Positions 1 through 5,944 of a stretch of 6,565 bases of DNA are shown piece by piece; the stretch's first letter is position 1; each line of letters starts with the position of its first letter. The notes under the pieces were generated by a model. That model saw nothing but the letters and a program-made list of their open reading frames with translations. It was not told the origin of the DNA and made no database searches. Origin of the DNA: DATJSJ01 sp035504175. GTDB taxonomy: Bacteria > Pseudomonadota > Alphaproteobacteria > Acetobacterales > Acetobacteraceae. The stretch covers positions 1 through 6,565 of the forward strand of contig DATJSJ010000244.1 in assembly GCA_035504175.1 (NCBI GenBank), written 5' to 3'. A program made the translations under genes and the position numbers.

Positions 1-677
1 TCGGAGGTGAACACCCCCGAGCCGTAGGCGTGAAAGCCCCAATCCGCGCCCTGCAGAATGGAGAGCGAGCCCGGTCCGCCGGTCTTCGCCTCCAGCACCG
101 GCACCTCGGCATCGAGATAGCCGGGCACCGCATCGACGCGACCGAGCACCAGGTAATTCTCGTACGGCGGCGAGACGGTGCTCTGCTTGATGTCGGCGAG
201 CGACATGCCGTTGGCGTCGAGGAACGCCTTGAGGAAGATGTAGGTCGATCCAGCCGGGTGCACGCCGATATTCAGCCCCTTCAGATCCTGCGGCCTGGCC
301 AGCTTGTGCCGCTTGGCGATCGAGATCATCGCCAGCGGGCTGCGCTGGTTGACCGCGACGACCGCGACATCCGGCACGCCATGCGAGCGGGAGACGATCA
401 GCGTCGGCAGGTCGCCGAAGCCGAAGCTGGCGCTGCCGCTCGCGACCAGGCGCAGCGCGTCCGGCGTCCCGGTGCCGCGGCGGATCGCGAAGACGTCGAT
501 GTTGTTCTGCTTGAAGTAGCCCTTCTGCCGGGCGACGAAGAACATCGCATGATCGCCGCGGATCACCCAGTCGAGCTGCACCGCCACCTTGTCCATTTCG
601 GCGGCGCGGGCGAATGGCGGCATCAGGCCGGCGGCGACCGCCGATCCCCCGAGCGCCAGCATCGTTCGTCTGTGCAT
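1..677 (-). CDS. ABC transporter substrate-binding protein, NMT1/THI5-like (SsuA/TauA type), partial
   Basis: This is the periplasmic ligand-binding component of an ABC importer. The first 225 residues are visible, and the C-terminus and stop lie beyond the left edge. The N-terminus is a signal peptide of about 26 residues: MHRRTML, a hydrophobic Gly/Ala stretch, then a cleavage-like FARAA. The twin arginine followed by T-M-L looks Tat-like, although the hydrophobic core would also suit Sec. Residues 33-55 (VQLDW, then HAMFFVARQKGYF) match the opening of NMT1/THI5-like proteins. FGFGDLPTLI at about 83-92 is the usual second block of that family. The ATG at 677 is preceded by an AGGAGG at 5-nt spacing and lies 14 nt after the permease stop, so it is the last visible gene of the operon. 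The family binds sulfonates, taurine, pyrimidines and aromatic acids such as phthalate, so the ligand cannot be read from sequence. The family assignment is firm and the substrate unknown. Confidence 0.9.
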   Translation of the reverse strand, partial: MHRRTMLALGGSAVAAGLMPPFARAAEMDKVAVQLDWVIRGDHAMFFVARQKGYFKQNNIDVFAIRRGTGTPDALRLVASGSASFGFGDLPTLIVSRSHGVPDVAVVAVNQRSPLAMISIAKRHKLARPQDLKGLNIGVHPAGSTYIFLKAFLDANGMSLADIKQSTVSPPYENYLVLGRVDAVPGYLDAEVPVLEAKTGGPGSLSILQGADWGFHAYGSGVFTS

Positions 678-682
678 CAGCC

Positions 683-688
683 CCTCCT
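683..688 (-). promoter_or_regulatory. Shine-Dalgarno site of the substrate-binding protein gene
   Basis: On the minus strand this reads AGGAGG, 5 nt ahead of the ATG at 677. It is one of the strongest ribosome-binding sites in the operon and fixes the start. A strong site suits a binding protein, which is usually needed in excess over its permease and ATPase. Confidence 0.8.
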
Positions 689-691
689 CGC

Positions 692-1648
692 CTATCGCGG
701 CGACCACGGTACCAGCAGACGCTCGGCCAGTTCCACCAGGTAGTAGAAGACGATGCCGAGCACGGACACCTCCACCAGCGCCGCGAACACCAAAGCCGTG
801 TCGAGCTGGGTGGAGGCGAACTCGATCATGTAGCCGAGTCCCGCGGAGGCGCCGCTGAACTCGCCGACGATCGCACCGATGACGCTGAGCGTGACCGCGA
901 TCTTGAGTCCGGACATCAGATGCGGCAGCGCCGTCGGCACCTGCACGCGCCAGAGGATCTGCCCACGGCTGGCGCCGACCGAGCGCATCAACGCCACCAG
1001 ATTGGGATCGACCGCGCGCAGCCCGGCGAGCATGTCGAGCCCCACCGGGAAGAACGCAATCACCGCGATCAGCACCACTTTCGGCAGCAGCCCGTAGCCG
1101 AACCACAGCACGAACAGCGGTGCCAGCGCGATCTTCGGCACCGTCTGGAACAGCACCACCAGCGGATAGATCGCGCGCCCGAGCCGGTCGAAGCGCGCGA
1201 TCAGCAGCGCGAGCGCTGCGCCCACCACGCCGGAGACGATGAATCCGACCAGCACCTCGCCCGCGGTGACCCAGGCCGCCGCCGCCAGACTCGCCTGCTT
1301 CGCCACCAGCACCGCCGCGATCGCCGAAGGCGCCGGCAGCGCGTATTGCGGCAGGTGCAGCAGCCGGATCACCGCCTCCCACGCCACCAGCACCGCGATC
1401 AGCAGTGCGAGCGGCGGCAGCACTGCGCGCCAGACCGCCGCCAATCGCCCACTCGCCTCGCCCGTTCCTTGGTTCGGTTGCAGCGTCCGTTCCTTCGTCC
1501 CGGCCGCTTCACTGTCCGGCGGATCGGCGGGAGCGGCGTCAAGGATCGCCGCAGGCGACCGGCGAAGCCGGCGCGCAGCGTCCTTGATGCCGGTCCCGCC
1601 GATCCGCCACGCTCCACCGGCCCGGGATGCGGTCACACCCTGCCTCAC
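692..1648 (-). CDS. ABC transporter permease, SsuC/TauC family, with an unusual N-terminal extension
   Basis: This is the inner-membrane channel subunit of the importer, 318 residues from the GTG at 1648. The core is typical of the family: LPAPSAI (about 104-110), several membrane segments from residue 77 onward, the block FQTVPKIALAPLFVLWFGYG (167-186), and an EAA-type cytoplasmic loop (LMRSVGASRGQILWRVQVPTALP, about 220-242) that docks onto the ATPase. The GTG start overlaps the ATPase stop as GTGA, and GAGGGG lies 8 nt upstream, which suggests translational coupling. The odd part is the N-terminus. About 75 residues precede the first membrane segment, where SsuC-like proteins have few. Residues 14-44 are encoded by a palindromic repeat (1518-1608). 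Either the repeat inserted in frame into the gene, or the true start is downstream at TTG 1444 or GTG 1423, both with weak ribosome sites. Function is sure; the start is not. Confidence 0.88.
   Translation of the reverse strand: MRQGVTASRAGGAWRIGGTGIKDAARRLRRSPAAILDAAPADPPDSEAAGTKERTLQPNQGTGEASGRLAAVWRAVLPPLALLIAVLVAWEAVIRLLHLPQYALPAPSAIAAVLVAKQASLAAAAWVTAGEVLVGFIVSGVVGAALALLIARFDRLGRAIYPLVVLFQTVPKIALAPLFVLWFGYGLLPKVVLIAVIAFFPVGLDMLAGLRAVDPNLVALMRSVGASRGQILWRVQVPTALPHLMSGLKIAVTLSVIGAIVGEFSGASAGLGYMIEFASTQLDTALVFAALVEVSVLGIVFYYLVELAERLLVPWSPR
1518..1608. repeat. Palindromic repeat element inside the permease 5' coding region
   Basis: Two 28-nt arms, 1518-1545 and 1581-1608, are inverted copies matching at 26 of 28 positions; the outer 15 bases (GGCGGATCGGCGGGA) match exactly. 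The 35-nt centre contains two further small hairpins with three-base loops: TCGCC-GCA-GGCGA (1546-1558) and CCGGC-GAA-GCCGG (1559-1571). As RNA or single-stranded DNA it could fold into a cloverleaf-like shape. The reading frame of the permease runs through it without a stop, giving the matching peptides GGTGIKDAA and ILDAAPADPP. The shape is that of a REP-like or small palindromic mobile element. No transposase is present, so spread would have to be in trans. Its copy number in the genome cannot be seen from this window. Confidence 0.8.
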
Positions 1649-2466
1649 CCCGCATGCCCCTCGCGCAGAAGCAACCGCAGCCGCGTCGCGATCTCGCCGA
1701 ACACCGGATCGGCGTAGCTCGCCTCGGTGCGAGGATACCCGAGTGGCACTTGCAGCGTCGCCAGCACCCGTCCCGGCCCCGCCGCCATGACGTGCACCTC
1801 GCGCGACAGGAACACCGCCTCGTCGATCGAGTGCGTCACCAATACGATCGTCTTGCCGGTGCGCTGCCAGAGATCGAGCAGGAAGGCGCTCATCGCCTCG
1901 CGCGTGATGGCGTCGAGCGCGCCGAACGGCTCGTCCATCAGCAGCACCTCGGGATCGAGTGCCAATGCCCGCGCGATTGCCACACGCTGCCGCATCCCGC
2001 CGGAGAGCTGCGACGGCAGGCGCCGCTCCGCCCCCTCGAGCCCGACCAGGCCGAGCATGGTGCGCGCCCGCTCCCGCACCGCCTCGGCCGGCCGCGTGCG
2101 GTCCGTGATCCGCAGCAGGAAGCCGGCATTGGCCAGCGCGTCCTGCCAGGGCAGCAGCGTCGCGTCCTGGAACACGAGCCCGATCCGCCGCTGTCGCGCC
2201 GCCGCCGCCGGCGGCATTCCGGCCACGCTGACCTGGCCCTCGACGGGTGCGAGCAGCCCGGCCAGCACCTTCAGCAACGTGCTCTTGCCGCAGCCCGACG
2301 GCCCGATCAACGAGACGAAGCTGCCGCGCGGAATCGCCAGCGTGACGTCATCCAGCACCCGCAGCGCCGCGCCGCGGCCGGACGCGAAATCGACGCAGAC
2401 CCCCCGAGCCTCGATATGCGGCGCCGCGTCCGCGGCGAGGGCGGACGCCTCGGTGCGGGACGACAT
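1645..2466 (-). CDS. ABC transporter ATP-binding protein, SsuB/TauB family
   Basis: This is the cytoplasmic ATPase that powers the importer, 273 residues. All nucleotide-binding motifs are intact: Walker A GPSGCGKST (55-63), Q-loop FQDATLLPW (Q100), signature LSGGMRQR (154-161), Walker B VLLMDEPFGALD (174-185, catalytic E179) and H-loop VTHSIDEA (H212). The Q-loop ending LLPW and the MDEPFGALD block are typical of the nitrate/sulfonate/taurine ATPases (COG1116). The ATG at 2466 starts a 17-residue lead-in to the domain. It has no clear ribosome site, and an in-frame GTG lies 9 nt further upstream. The open frame runs on far upstream, but that part overlaps the GST gene and has no family features. 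The gene begins 26 nt after the GST stop and ends in a GTGA overlap with the permease. Confidence 0.93.
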   Translation of the reverse strand: MSSRTEASALAADAAPHIEARGVCVDFASGRGAALRVLDDVTLAIPRGSFVSLIGPSGCGKSTLLKVLAGLLAPVEGQVSVAGMPPAAAARQRRIGLVFQDATLLPWQDALANAGFLLRITDRTRPAEAVRERARTMLGLVGLEGAERRLPSQLSGGMRQRVAIARALALDPEVLLMDEPFGALDAITREAMSAFLLDLWQRTGKTIVLVTHSIDEAVFLSREVHVMAAGPGRVLATLQVPLGYPRTEASYADPVFGEIATRLRLLLREGHAG

Positions 2467-2492
2467 GGCCAGCACGCGCGGCGCGCCCTGGT

Positions 2493-3083
2493 TCAGCCGG
2501 CCGCGATCGCGCGCTTGAAGGCGGGTCGCTGCATCAGCCGTTCGCGCCAGGCCTCCAGCTTGGGCATCGCCGGACGTTCGAACGGAAACGCCATGCAGCG
2601 CCGCACGATCGGACCGAGTGCCACGTCGGCGAGGCTGAACTCGCCGGCGATCCACTCGCCTTTCATGGCCCCGTCGAGCAGCGCCAGCTCGGCCGCGAGA
2701 TCGCTCGCCGTCGTCGCCCCGCGCTCGCCCTCCGGCTTCTTGGCGTCGCGAAAGCCGGCGAGATAAACCGGATTCACCGCAGCCAGCAGCCAGTCCATCC
2801 ACCGCTCCACCTGCGAGCGCGCCGCGAGATCGGCCGGATAAAGCGCGCTGCCGGATTTCGACGCGAGATAGCGCAGGATGGTGTTCGACTCCCACACCAC
2901 CACCGCGTCATCGACCAGCGTCGGCACCTTGCGCGTCGGATTCATCGCCGCATACTCGGCCGTCGCGGTGTTGCCGAACTGCCGACCGTAATCCTCGCGC
3001 TCGTAGGCAAGTCCCATCTCCTCCAGGCCGAAAATCACCTTCTGCACGTTGCCGGAGGTGGCGCGGCCAAGCAGTCGCAGCAT
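2493..3083 (-). CDS. Glutathione S-transferase family protein
   Basis: This is a 196-residue soluble GST. The N-terminal thioredoxin-like domain is clear: RATSGNVQKV (7-16), which holds the likely catalytic Ser/Asn; the cis-proline motif KVPTLVDD (52-59); and WESNTILRYLA (64-74), whose Glu-Ser binds the glutamyl part of glutathione. An all-helical C-terminal domain follows, with GEFSLADVALGP near its end as the usual N-capping/hydrophobic-staple region. I chose the ATG at 3083 over an in-frame GTG at 3116 because AGGGAG sits 9 nt before it and the family normally starts with MLRLLGR-like sequence. The GTG would also overlap the ridA end. The gene starts 16 nt after the ridA stop. The zeta-class SSCSWRVR-type motif of maleylpyruvate and maleylacetoacetate isomerases is absent, so it is not a classical isomerase of the gentisate pathway. 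A glutathione-dependent role on the ring-cleavage product remains possible. Confidence 0.9.
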   Translation of the reverse strand: MLRLLGRATSGNVQKVIFGLEEMGLAYEREDYGRQFGNTATAEYAAMNPTRKVPTLVDDAVVVWESNTILRYLASKSGSALYPADLAARSQVERWMDWLLAAVNPVYLAGFRDAKKPEGERGATTASDLAAELALLDGAMKGEWIAGEFSLADVALGPIVRRCMAFPFERPAMPKLEAWRERLMQRPAFKRAIAAG

Positions 3084-3092
3084 GCGGGCGTT

Positions 3093-3098
3093 CTCCCT
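3093..3098 (-). promoter_or_regulatory. Shine-Dalgarno site deciding the GST start
   Basis: The minus strand reads AGGGAG, 9 nt before the ATG at 3083 and only 1 nt beyond the ridA stop codon (3100-3102). It favours this ATG over the GTG at 3116 and would let ribosomes finishing ridA re-initiate on the GST gene. Confidence 0.65.
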
Positions 3099-3099
3099 G

Positions 3100-3480
3100 T
3101 CAGCCCTGGCGCTCACGCGGCGCGTAGGCGATGCAGTCCATCTCGATCTTGGTGTTGATCACGGCCCGCGCCTCGACCGTCGTCCGGGCGAGCCGACCCT
3201 CGGGGAAGTATTCCTTGAACACGCCGTTGTAGCGGCCAAAATCGCGGGCATCCTCGAGAAAGGCGGTGATCTTGACGACGTCGGTAAGATCGCAGCCGGC
3301 GGCGCGAAGCGCGCGGCGCAGCGCCTCGATCGTGGCGCGCGTCTCCTCCTCGATCGTGCCGGAGACCATGACACCGCGCTCGTCCTTGCCGACCTGGCCG
3401 GAGACGTAGACGAAATCGCCGGCGCGGACGGCAGGGTGGAAGGGGAGGTTTGGATTCTTGGGGCCGAAGACTTCGATCAT
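3100..3480 (-). CDS. RidA/YjgF/YER057c/UK114 family protein (reactive enamine/imine deaminase-like)
   Basis: This is a small cytoplasmic protein of 126 residues, the normal size for RidA, which forms trimers. Family blocks visible are GDFVYVSGQVG (21-31), ETRATIEALRRALRAAGCDLTDVVKITAFLED (46-77), FGRYNGVFKEYFP (81-93) and RTTVEARAVINTKIEMDCIAY (99-119). R99 aligns with the carboxylate-binding Arg105 of E. coli RidA, and E113 with Glu120, so the deaminase site looks intact. RidA proteins hydrolyse enamine/imine intermediates, and members of the superfamily include 2-aminomuconate deaminases of aromatic catabolism. The ATG at 3480 has GGAG 7 nt upstream. The gene follows the hairpin-array element and precedes the GST by 16 nt. 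Its place in a ring-cleavage operon suggests a specialised deaminase rather than the housekeeping RidA; that is inference. Confidence 0.93.
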   Translation of the reverse strand: MIEVFGPKNPNLPFHPAVRAGDFVYVSGQVGKDERGVMVSGTIEEETRATIEALRRALRAAGCDLTDVVKITAFLEDARDFGRYNGVFKEYFPEGRLARTTVEARAVINTKIEMDCIAYAPRERQG

Positions 3481-3498
3481 TGGGCTGCTCCGGGAGGA

Positions 3499-3641
3499 AG
3501 GAAGGCCAGGGCTCCGCCCTGGACCCGCTGGGGCCGTACGGCCCCAGACCCCAATACTTTAAGGAACGGATTGCAAAGGCTGCGCCTTTGCTGGATCGAA
3601 CCGCAAAGCGGTTCGATGGGGCAGAGCCCCTGGCCTTGCCT
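3499..3641. repeat. Hairpin-array repeat element between the propeller gene and ridA
   Basis: This 143-nt intergenic block consists almost entirely of inverted repeats. Its ends (3499-3511 and 3628-3641) are inverted copies with one extra base, sharing a perfect 10-bp AAGGCCAGGG core. Inside lie, in order: a 7-bp hairpin with loop TCC (3506-3522); a perfect 20-bp palindrome CTGGGGCCGTACGGCCCCAG (3528-3547); an 8-bp hairpin with loop TGC (3573-3591); a 10-bp hairpin with loop AAA (3595-3617); and a 5-bp hairpin with loop AGA (3618-3630). The short A/T-rich link CAATACTTTAAGG (3552-3564) stands out from the GC-rich surroundings. It begins 4 nt beyond the propeller stop codon and ends before the ridA ribosome site. 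No U-run follows any hairpin on the minus strand, so a simple terminator is not evident. I recall similar repeats in Acetobacteraceae genomes, unverified. It may protect mRNA ends or mark a past insertion. Confidence 0.82.
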
Positions 3642-3645
3642 GGCT

Positions 3646-4770
3646 TCATGCGCGCACCCTCTCAATCACATCCACGCCGCGCTGCCGATCCGTCAGGTAG
3701 ATTAACCCCCGCTGGTCCGTTGTCACGTCGTTCGAGGAAGCGCGCTCGCACCCCGCCGGCGGATCCGGCTGATAGTATCCGACCTCCGCCGGCCGGAACG
3801 GATCGGCCACATCCATCAGCCGCAGCCCCTGCGCGAACCACGCAAAGGGGATGACCGTGCCCTCGAACCGCTCGGCCGGCTGGTGGCAGCCGGTCATCGG
3901 CGGCTGCGGCGCGCCGTCCGGATCGAGGCCCGGCACCTGGATCGTCGCGATCGGCATCGGCTGCCGCTCGTCGGTGATGTCGTACACCCATGCGAAGGCC
4001 GGCGGCGACGGGCGCAGCTTGGCCACGTCCTCATCCGCCACCACCAGGATGCGCCGCCCGCGCAGCATCTGCGGCAGCGGCAGACAGGTATGGGTCGGAT
4101 GCGGATGCGCAGGCGAACTGTTCACGGCCGCGATCAGCCGCGGACGCGCGAGATCGGCGATGTCGAGGATGAACAGGCCGTGGTGCCAATAGGAGACGTA
4201 GAGCCGGTCGCCCATGCGCAGCGGATGATGGCAGCGCGGCTTGACGTAGCCTTCCCAGGGATAGTCCTCGCCGGCGGCGACGTTCTGCCCGGGAATCCAC
4301 CAGCGCCCGACCTCGCGCGGCCGCGCCGGGTCGGCCAGGTCGAGGATCATGACGAAATTGCCGACGAACCCCTCGGCGCTCGGCGAGATGTAGGCGTAGC
4401 GCCCGTCGAAATCGAAACGGTGCACGCCGCTGCCCGCGGTGCGCCAGTGCGTGATCAGCCGCGGCCGCAAAGGCTGGCTCACGTCATAAATGCCGAGCCC
4501 GGCGCCGAACTCCGGATTCTCCTGCCCGAGCCGCTCGTGGTTGACGATCATGATGCCGTTCTGCGCCCGCACCTTGTGCGAGTGCCAGCCGGCCGGCATC
4601 TCGACACCGGCGAGCAGTCGGGGATGCAGCGGATCGGCGATGTCGAAGATCGAGGTGCCGGCGGGCGGGCGCATATGCGCGACGAACAGCGTCGTGCCGT
4701 CCACCCAGACCTGCCCGCCGCCGGGACAGTCGATATGCGCGAGAAGCCGCGCGTTGGAGGCGCGCGCCAC
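3646..4770 (-). CDS. LVIVD-repeat beta-propeller protein
   Basis: This is a 374-residue protein without signal peptide or membrane segments, so probably cytoplasmic. At least six LVIVD-type blades can be read from their conserved strand ends: TSIFDIADPLHPRLL (39-53), GLGIYDVSQPLRPRLI (91-106), VMILDLADPARPREV (140-154), GLFILDIADLARPRLI (198-213), AWVYDITDERQPMPIA (260-275) and GLRLMDVADPFRPAEVGYY (315-333). Histidine/cysteine clusters lie between blades: HSH (63-65), CHH (180-182), HH (196-197), AHPHPTHT (221-228) and CH (295-296). These could bind metal or form an active site. No reaction is firmly assigned to the family. The start is taken as GTG 4770, because TGAGG lies 5 nt upstream (overlapping the dioxygenase stop, 7 nt away) and the frame has no earlier plausible start outside the dioxygenase gene. 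This close coupling suggests a shared function with the dioxygenase. Confidence 0.85.
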   Translation of the reverse strand: MARASNARLLAHIDCPGGGQVWVDGTTLFVAHMRPPAGTSIFDIADPLHPRLLAGVEMPAGWHSHKVRAQNGIMIVNHERLGQENPEFGAGLGIYDVSQPLRPRLITHWRTAGSGVHRFDFDGRYAYISPSAEGFVGNFVMILDLADPARPREVGRWWIPGQNVAAGEDYPWEGYVKPRCHHPLRMGDRLYVSYWHHGLFILDIADLARPRLIAAVNSSPAHPHPTHTCLPLPQMLRGRRILVVADEDVAKLRPSPPAFAWVYDITDERQPMPIATIQVPGLDPDGAPQPPMTGCHQPAERFEGTVIPFAWFAQGLRLMDVADPFRPAEVGYYQPDPPAGCERASSNDVTTDQRGLIYLTDRQRGVDVIERVRA

Positions 4771-4775
4771 GCCAG

Positions 4776-4780
4776 CCTCA
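4776..4780 (-). promoter_or_regulatory. Shine-Dalgarno site deciding the GTG start of the LVIVD gene
   Basis: The minus strand reads TGAGG, 5 nt before GTG 4770. The TGA of this motif is the stop codon of the upstream bicupin gene, so termination and re-initiation are physically joined. Confidence 0.6.
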
Positions 4781-5932
4781 GGCCAGCCGCACCGGATCGC
4801 CGGCGGCATCCCGCCCCCAGCGCGCGAGCAGGCCGAAGGCCTTGAGCGCCGGCTCGTCGCTGGCGACGAACAGGATCGCCGGCTCGGTCGCGCTGTCGTT
4901 GGTGTGTTCGGCCCAGGAGCCGCCCGGCACGGCCAGCGTGTCGAAGCGGTTCCAGTCGAAGCGCTTGCCGTCGACGATGCTGTGCCCGTGGCCCTCGAAG
5001 GGTGCGACCAGCAGGCTCGCAGTCTGGCGCAGCGGCTGCGTGGTTTCGCCGGGACGCAGCATCTGCATGAAGAAGGTGATGGTCTTGAACACCGGCCCGC
5101 CGGAGAGCGGATCGACGTACTCGACCAGCAGCCCCTCATGCGCATTGCCGTCCCAGTCGCGGTGCTTCTCCAGCAGCTCGCGCATCGGCTCGTAGCGGTA
5201 GACATACATCGGCGAAGAGCCGCCGACGCCGCGGCGGTGGTCGACGAAGCGGGGCATCAGCCCGCCGGCGCCGTAGATGCGCGCGGAGTAGTCGCCGGGG
5301 AAACGCGCCGTCTGCTGGCGCTTGCGCTCCTCGCCCTCGCTGTAGTCGTGGCTGAAGTCGAGGGCGTTGAGCTGCTCGACCAGCGGCAGATCGAGGACCG
5401 AGAGGTTGACCGCGGGCTCCGATCCGAGATTGCCGTGATTGTGCCAGGTGTCGCGCGGCGTCAAAACCAGGTCGCCGGGGCCGAAGACGATGTCCTCGCC
5501 CTCGACGCCGGTGAAATTCTGCGCGCCGGTCAGCCCGAAACGCACCGCGCTCGCGGTGTGCTTGTGCGGCGGCATCACCTCGTTCGGGTCGTTCAACCGA
5601 TAGGCGGTGTACATGGTGGTGACGGTGGCGCGGCGCGGCGTCAGGCCCGGATTGACCAGGATCAGCGAGCGGCGCTCGGAATCGTTCATCGTCACCAGCT
5701 CGGCGGAGCGGCGCAGCAGCGAGTCGAGCTCGCCGTCGTAGCTCCAGAGATACGGGACGGCGCGCTTGCCGCCGAGGAGCTGCTTGATCTCGTCATGCGC
5801 GACGTCGGTGCTGGTCGCCCAGAACGGGAAGAGATGCTTCTGATGCAGCTCCTCGTACATCGCCCGCAACGCGGTCTCCCGATTGCCCGGGGATTTTTCA
5901 GAGGCCGGGGGAGCCGTGATGGTGTCGGCCAT
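4778..5932 (-). CDS. Bicupin ring-cleavage dioxygenase, gentisate/salicylate 1,2-dioxygenase family
   Basis: This is a 384-residue enzyme of the Fe(II) bicupin family that opens salicylate-type rings between the carboxyl- and hydroxyl-bearing carbons. The N-terminal cupin has H123 and H125 in MPPHKHTAS and H164 in TWHNHGN. This spacing equals that of the recalled iron ligands of Pseudaminobacter salicylate dioxygenase (H119, H121, H160) at a constant offset of +4. R87 and R131 fall on Arg83 and Arg127, described as indispensable there. Pocket positions differ: Y108, A110, R112 and S178 fall where that enzyme has W104, G106, Q108 and D174. The C-terminal cupin (about 285-360) lacks an H-x-H pair (QPLRQTA, 299-305) and is probably structural. 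The start is ATG 5932, with GGAGGG 4 nt upstream; an in-frame ATG at 5989 has no such site. As first gene of the operon it likely defines the substrate, perhaps a substituted salicylate. Exact substrate unknown. Confidence 0.87.
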   Translation of the reverse strand: MADTITAPPASEKSPGNRETALRAMYEELHQKHLFPFWATSTDVAHDEIKQLLGGKRAVPYLWSYDGELDSLLRRSAELVTMNDSERRSLILVNPGLTPRRATVTTMYTAYRLNDPNEVMPPHKHTASAVRFGLTGAQNFTGVEGEDIVFGPGDLVLTPRDTWHNHGNLGSEPAVNLSVLDLPLVEQLNALDFSHDYSEGEERKRQQTARFPGDYSARIYGAGGLMPRFVDHRRGVGGSSPMYVYRYEPMRELLEKHRDWDGNAHEGLLVEYVDPLSGGPVFKTITFFMQMLRPGETTQPLRQTASLLVAPFEGHGHSIVDGKRFDWNRFDTLAVPGGSWAEHTNDSATEPAILFVASDEPALKAFGLLARWGRDAAGDPVRLA

Positions 5933-5936
5933 GCTG

Positions 5937-5942
5937 CCCTCC
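5937..5942 (-). promoter_or_regulatory. Shine-Dalgarno site of the bicupin dioxygenase gene
   Basis: The minus strand reads GGAGGG, 4 nt before ATG 5932. It decides this start against the in-frame ATG at 5989, which would add 19 residues unlike the family. Confidence 0.75.
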
Positions 5943-5944
5943 AA

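Noticed and set aside
614..1717. Plus-strand open frame of 367 codons opposite the permease
   Set aside because: It is Arg/His/Gln-rich low-complexity sequence antisense to a clear permease with intact family motifs, so a shadow frame.
1627..2766. Plus-strand open frame of 379 codons opposite the ATPase and GST genes
   Set aside because: The opposite strand has every ABC ATPase motif and a clear GST fold; this frame shows only an Arg-rich shadow composition.
2467..2895. Long N-terminal extension of the ATPase frame
   Set aside because: It overlaps the GST gene on the same strand in another frame and carries no ABC features; the family domain begins just after ATG 2466.
3506..3547. Hairpins next to ridA considered as a rho-independent terminator
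   Set aside because: Stems are strong, but no U-run follows them on the minus strand, and ridA lies immediately downstream in the same direction.
3113..3649. Minus-strand frame starting with an ATGA overlap at the propeller stop and running through the hairpin array into ridA
   Set aside because: The overlap looks like translational coupling, but the product is the translated repeat followed by an Arg-rich out-of-frame reading of ridA, which is clearly coded in another frame.
4771..5205. N-terminal extension of the propeller frame into the dioxygenase gene
   Set aside because: It is Ser/Arg/Cys-rich out-of-frame reading of the second cupin; GTG 4770 has a ribosome site and gives a normal family N-terminus.
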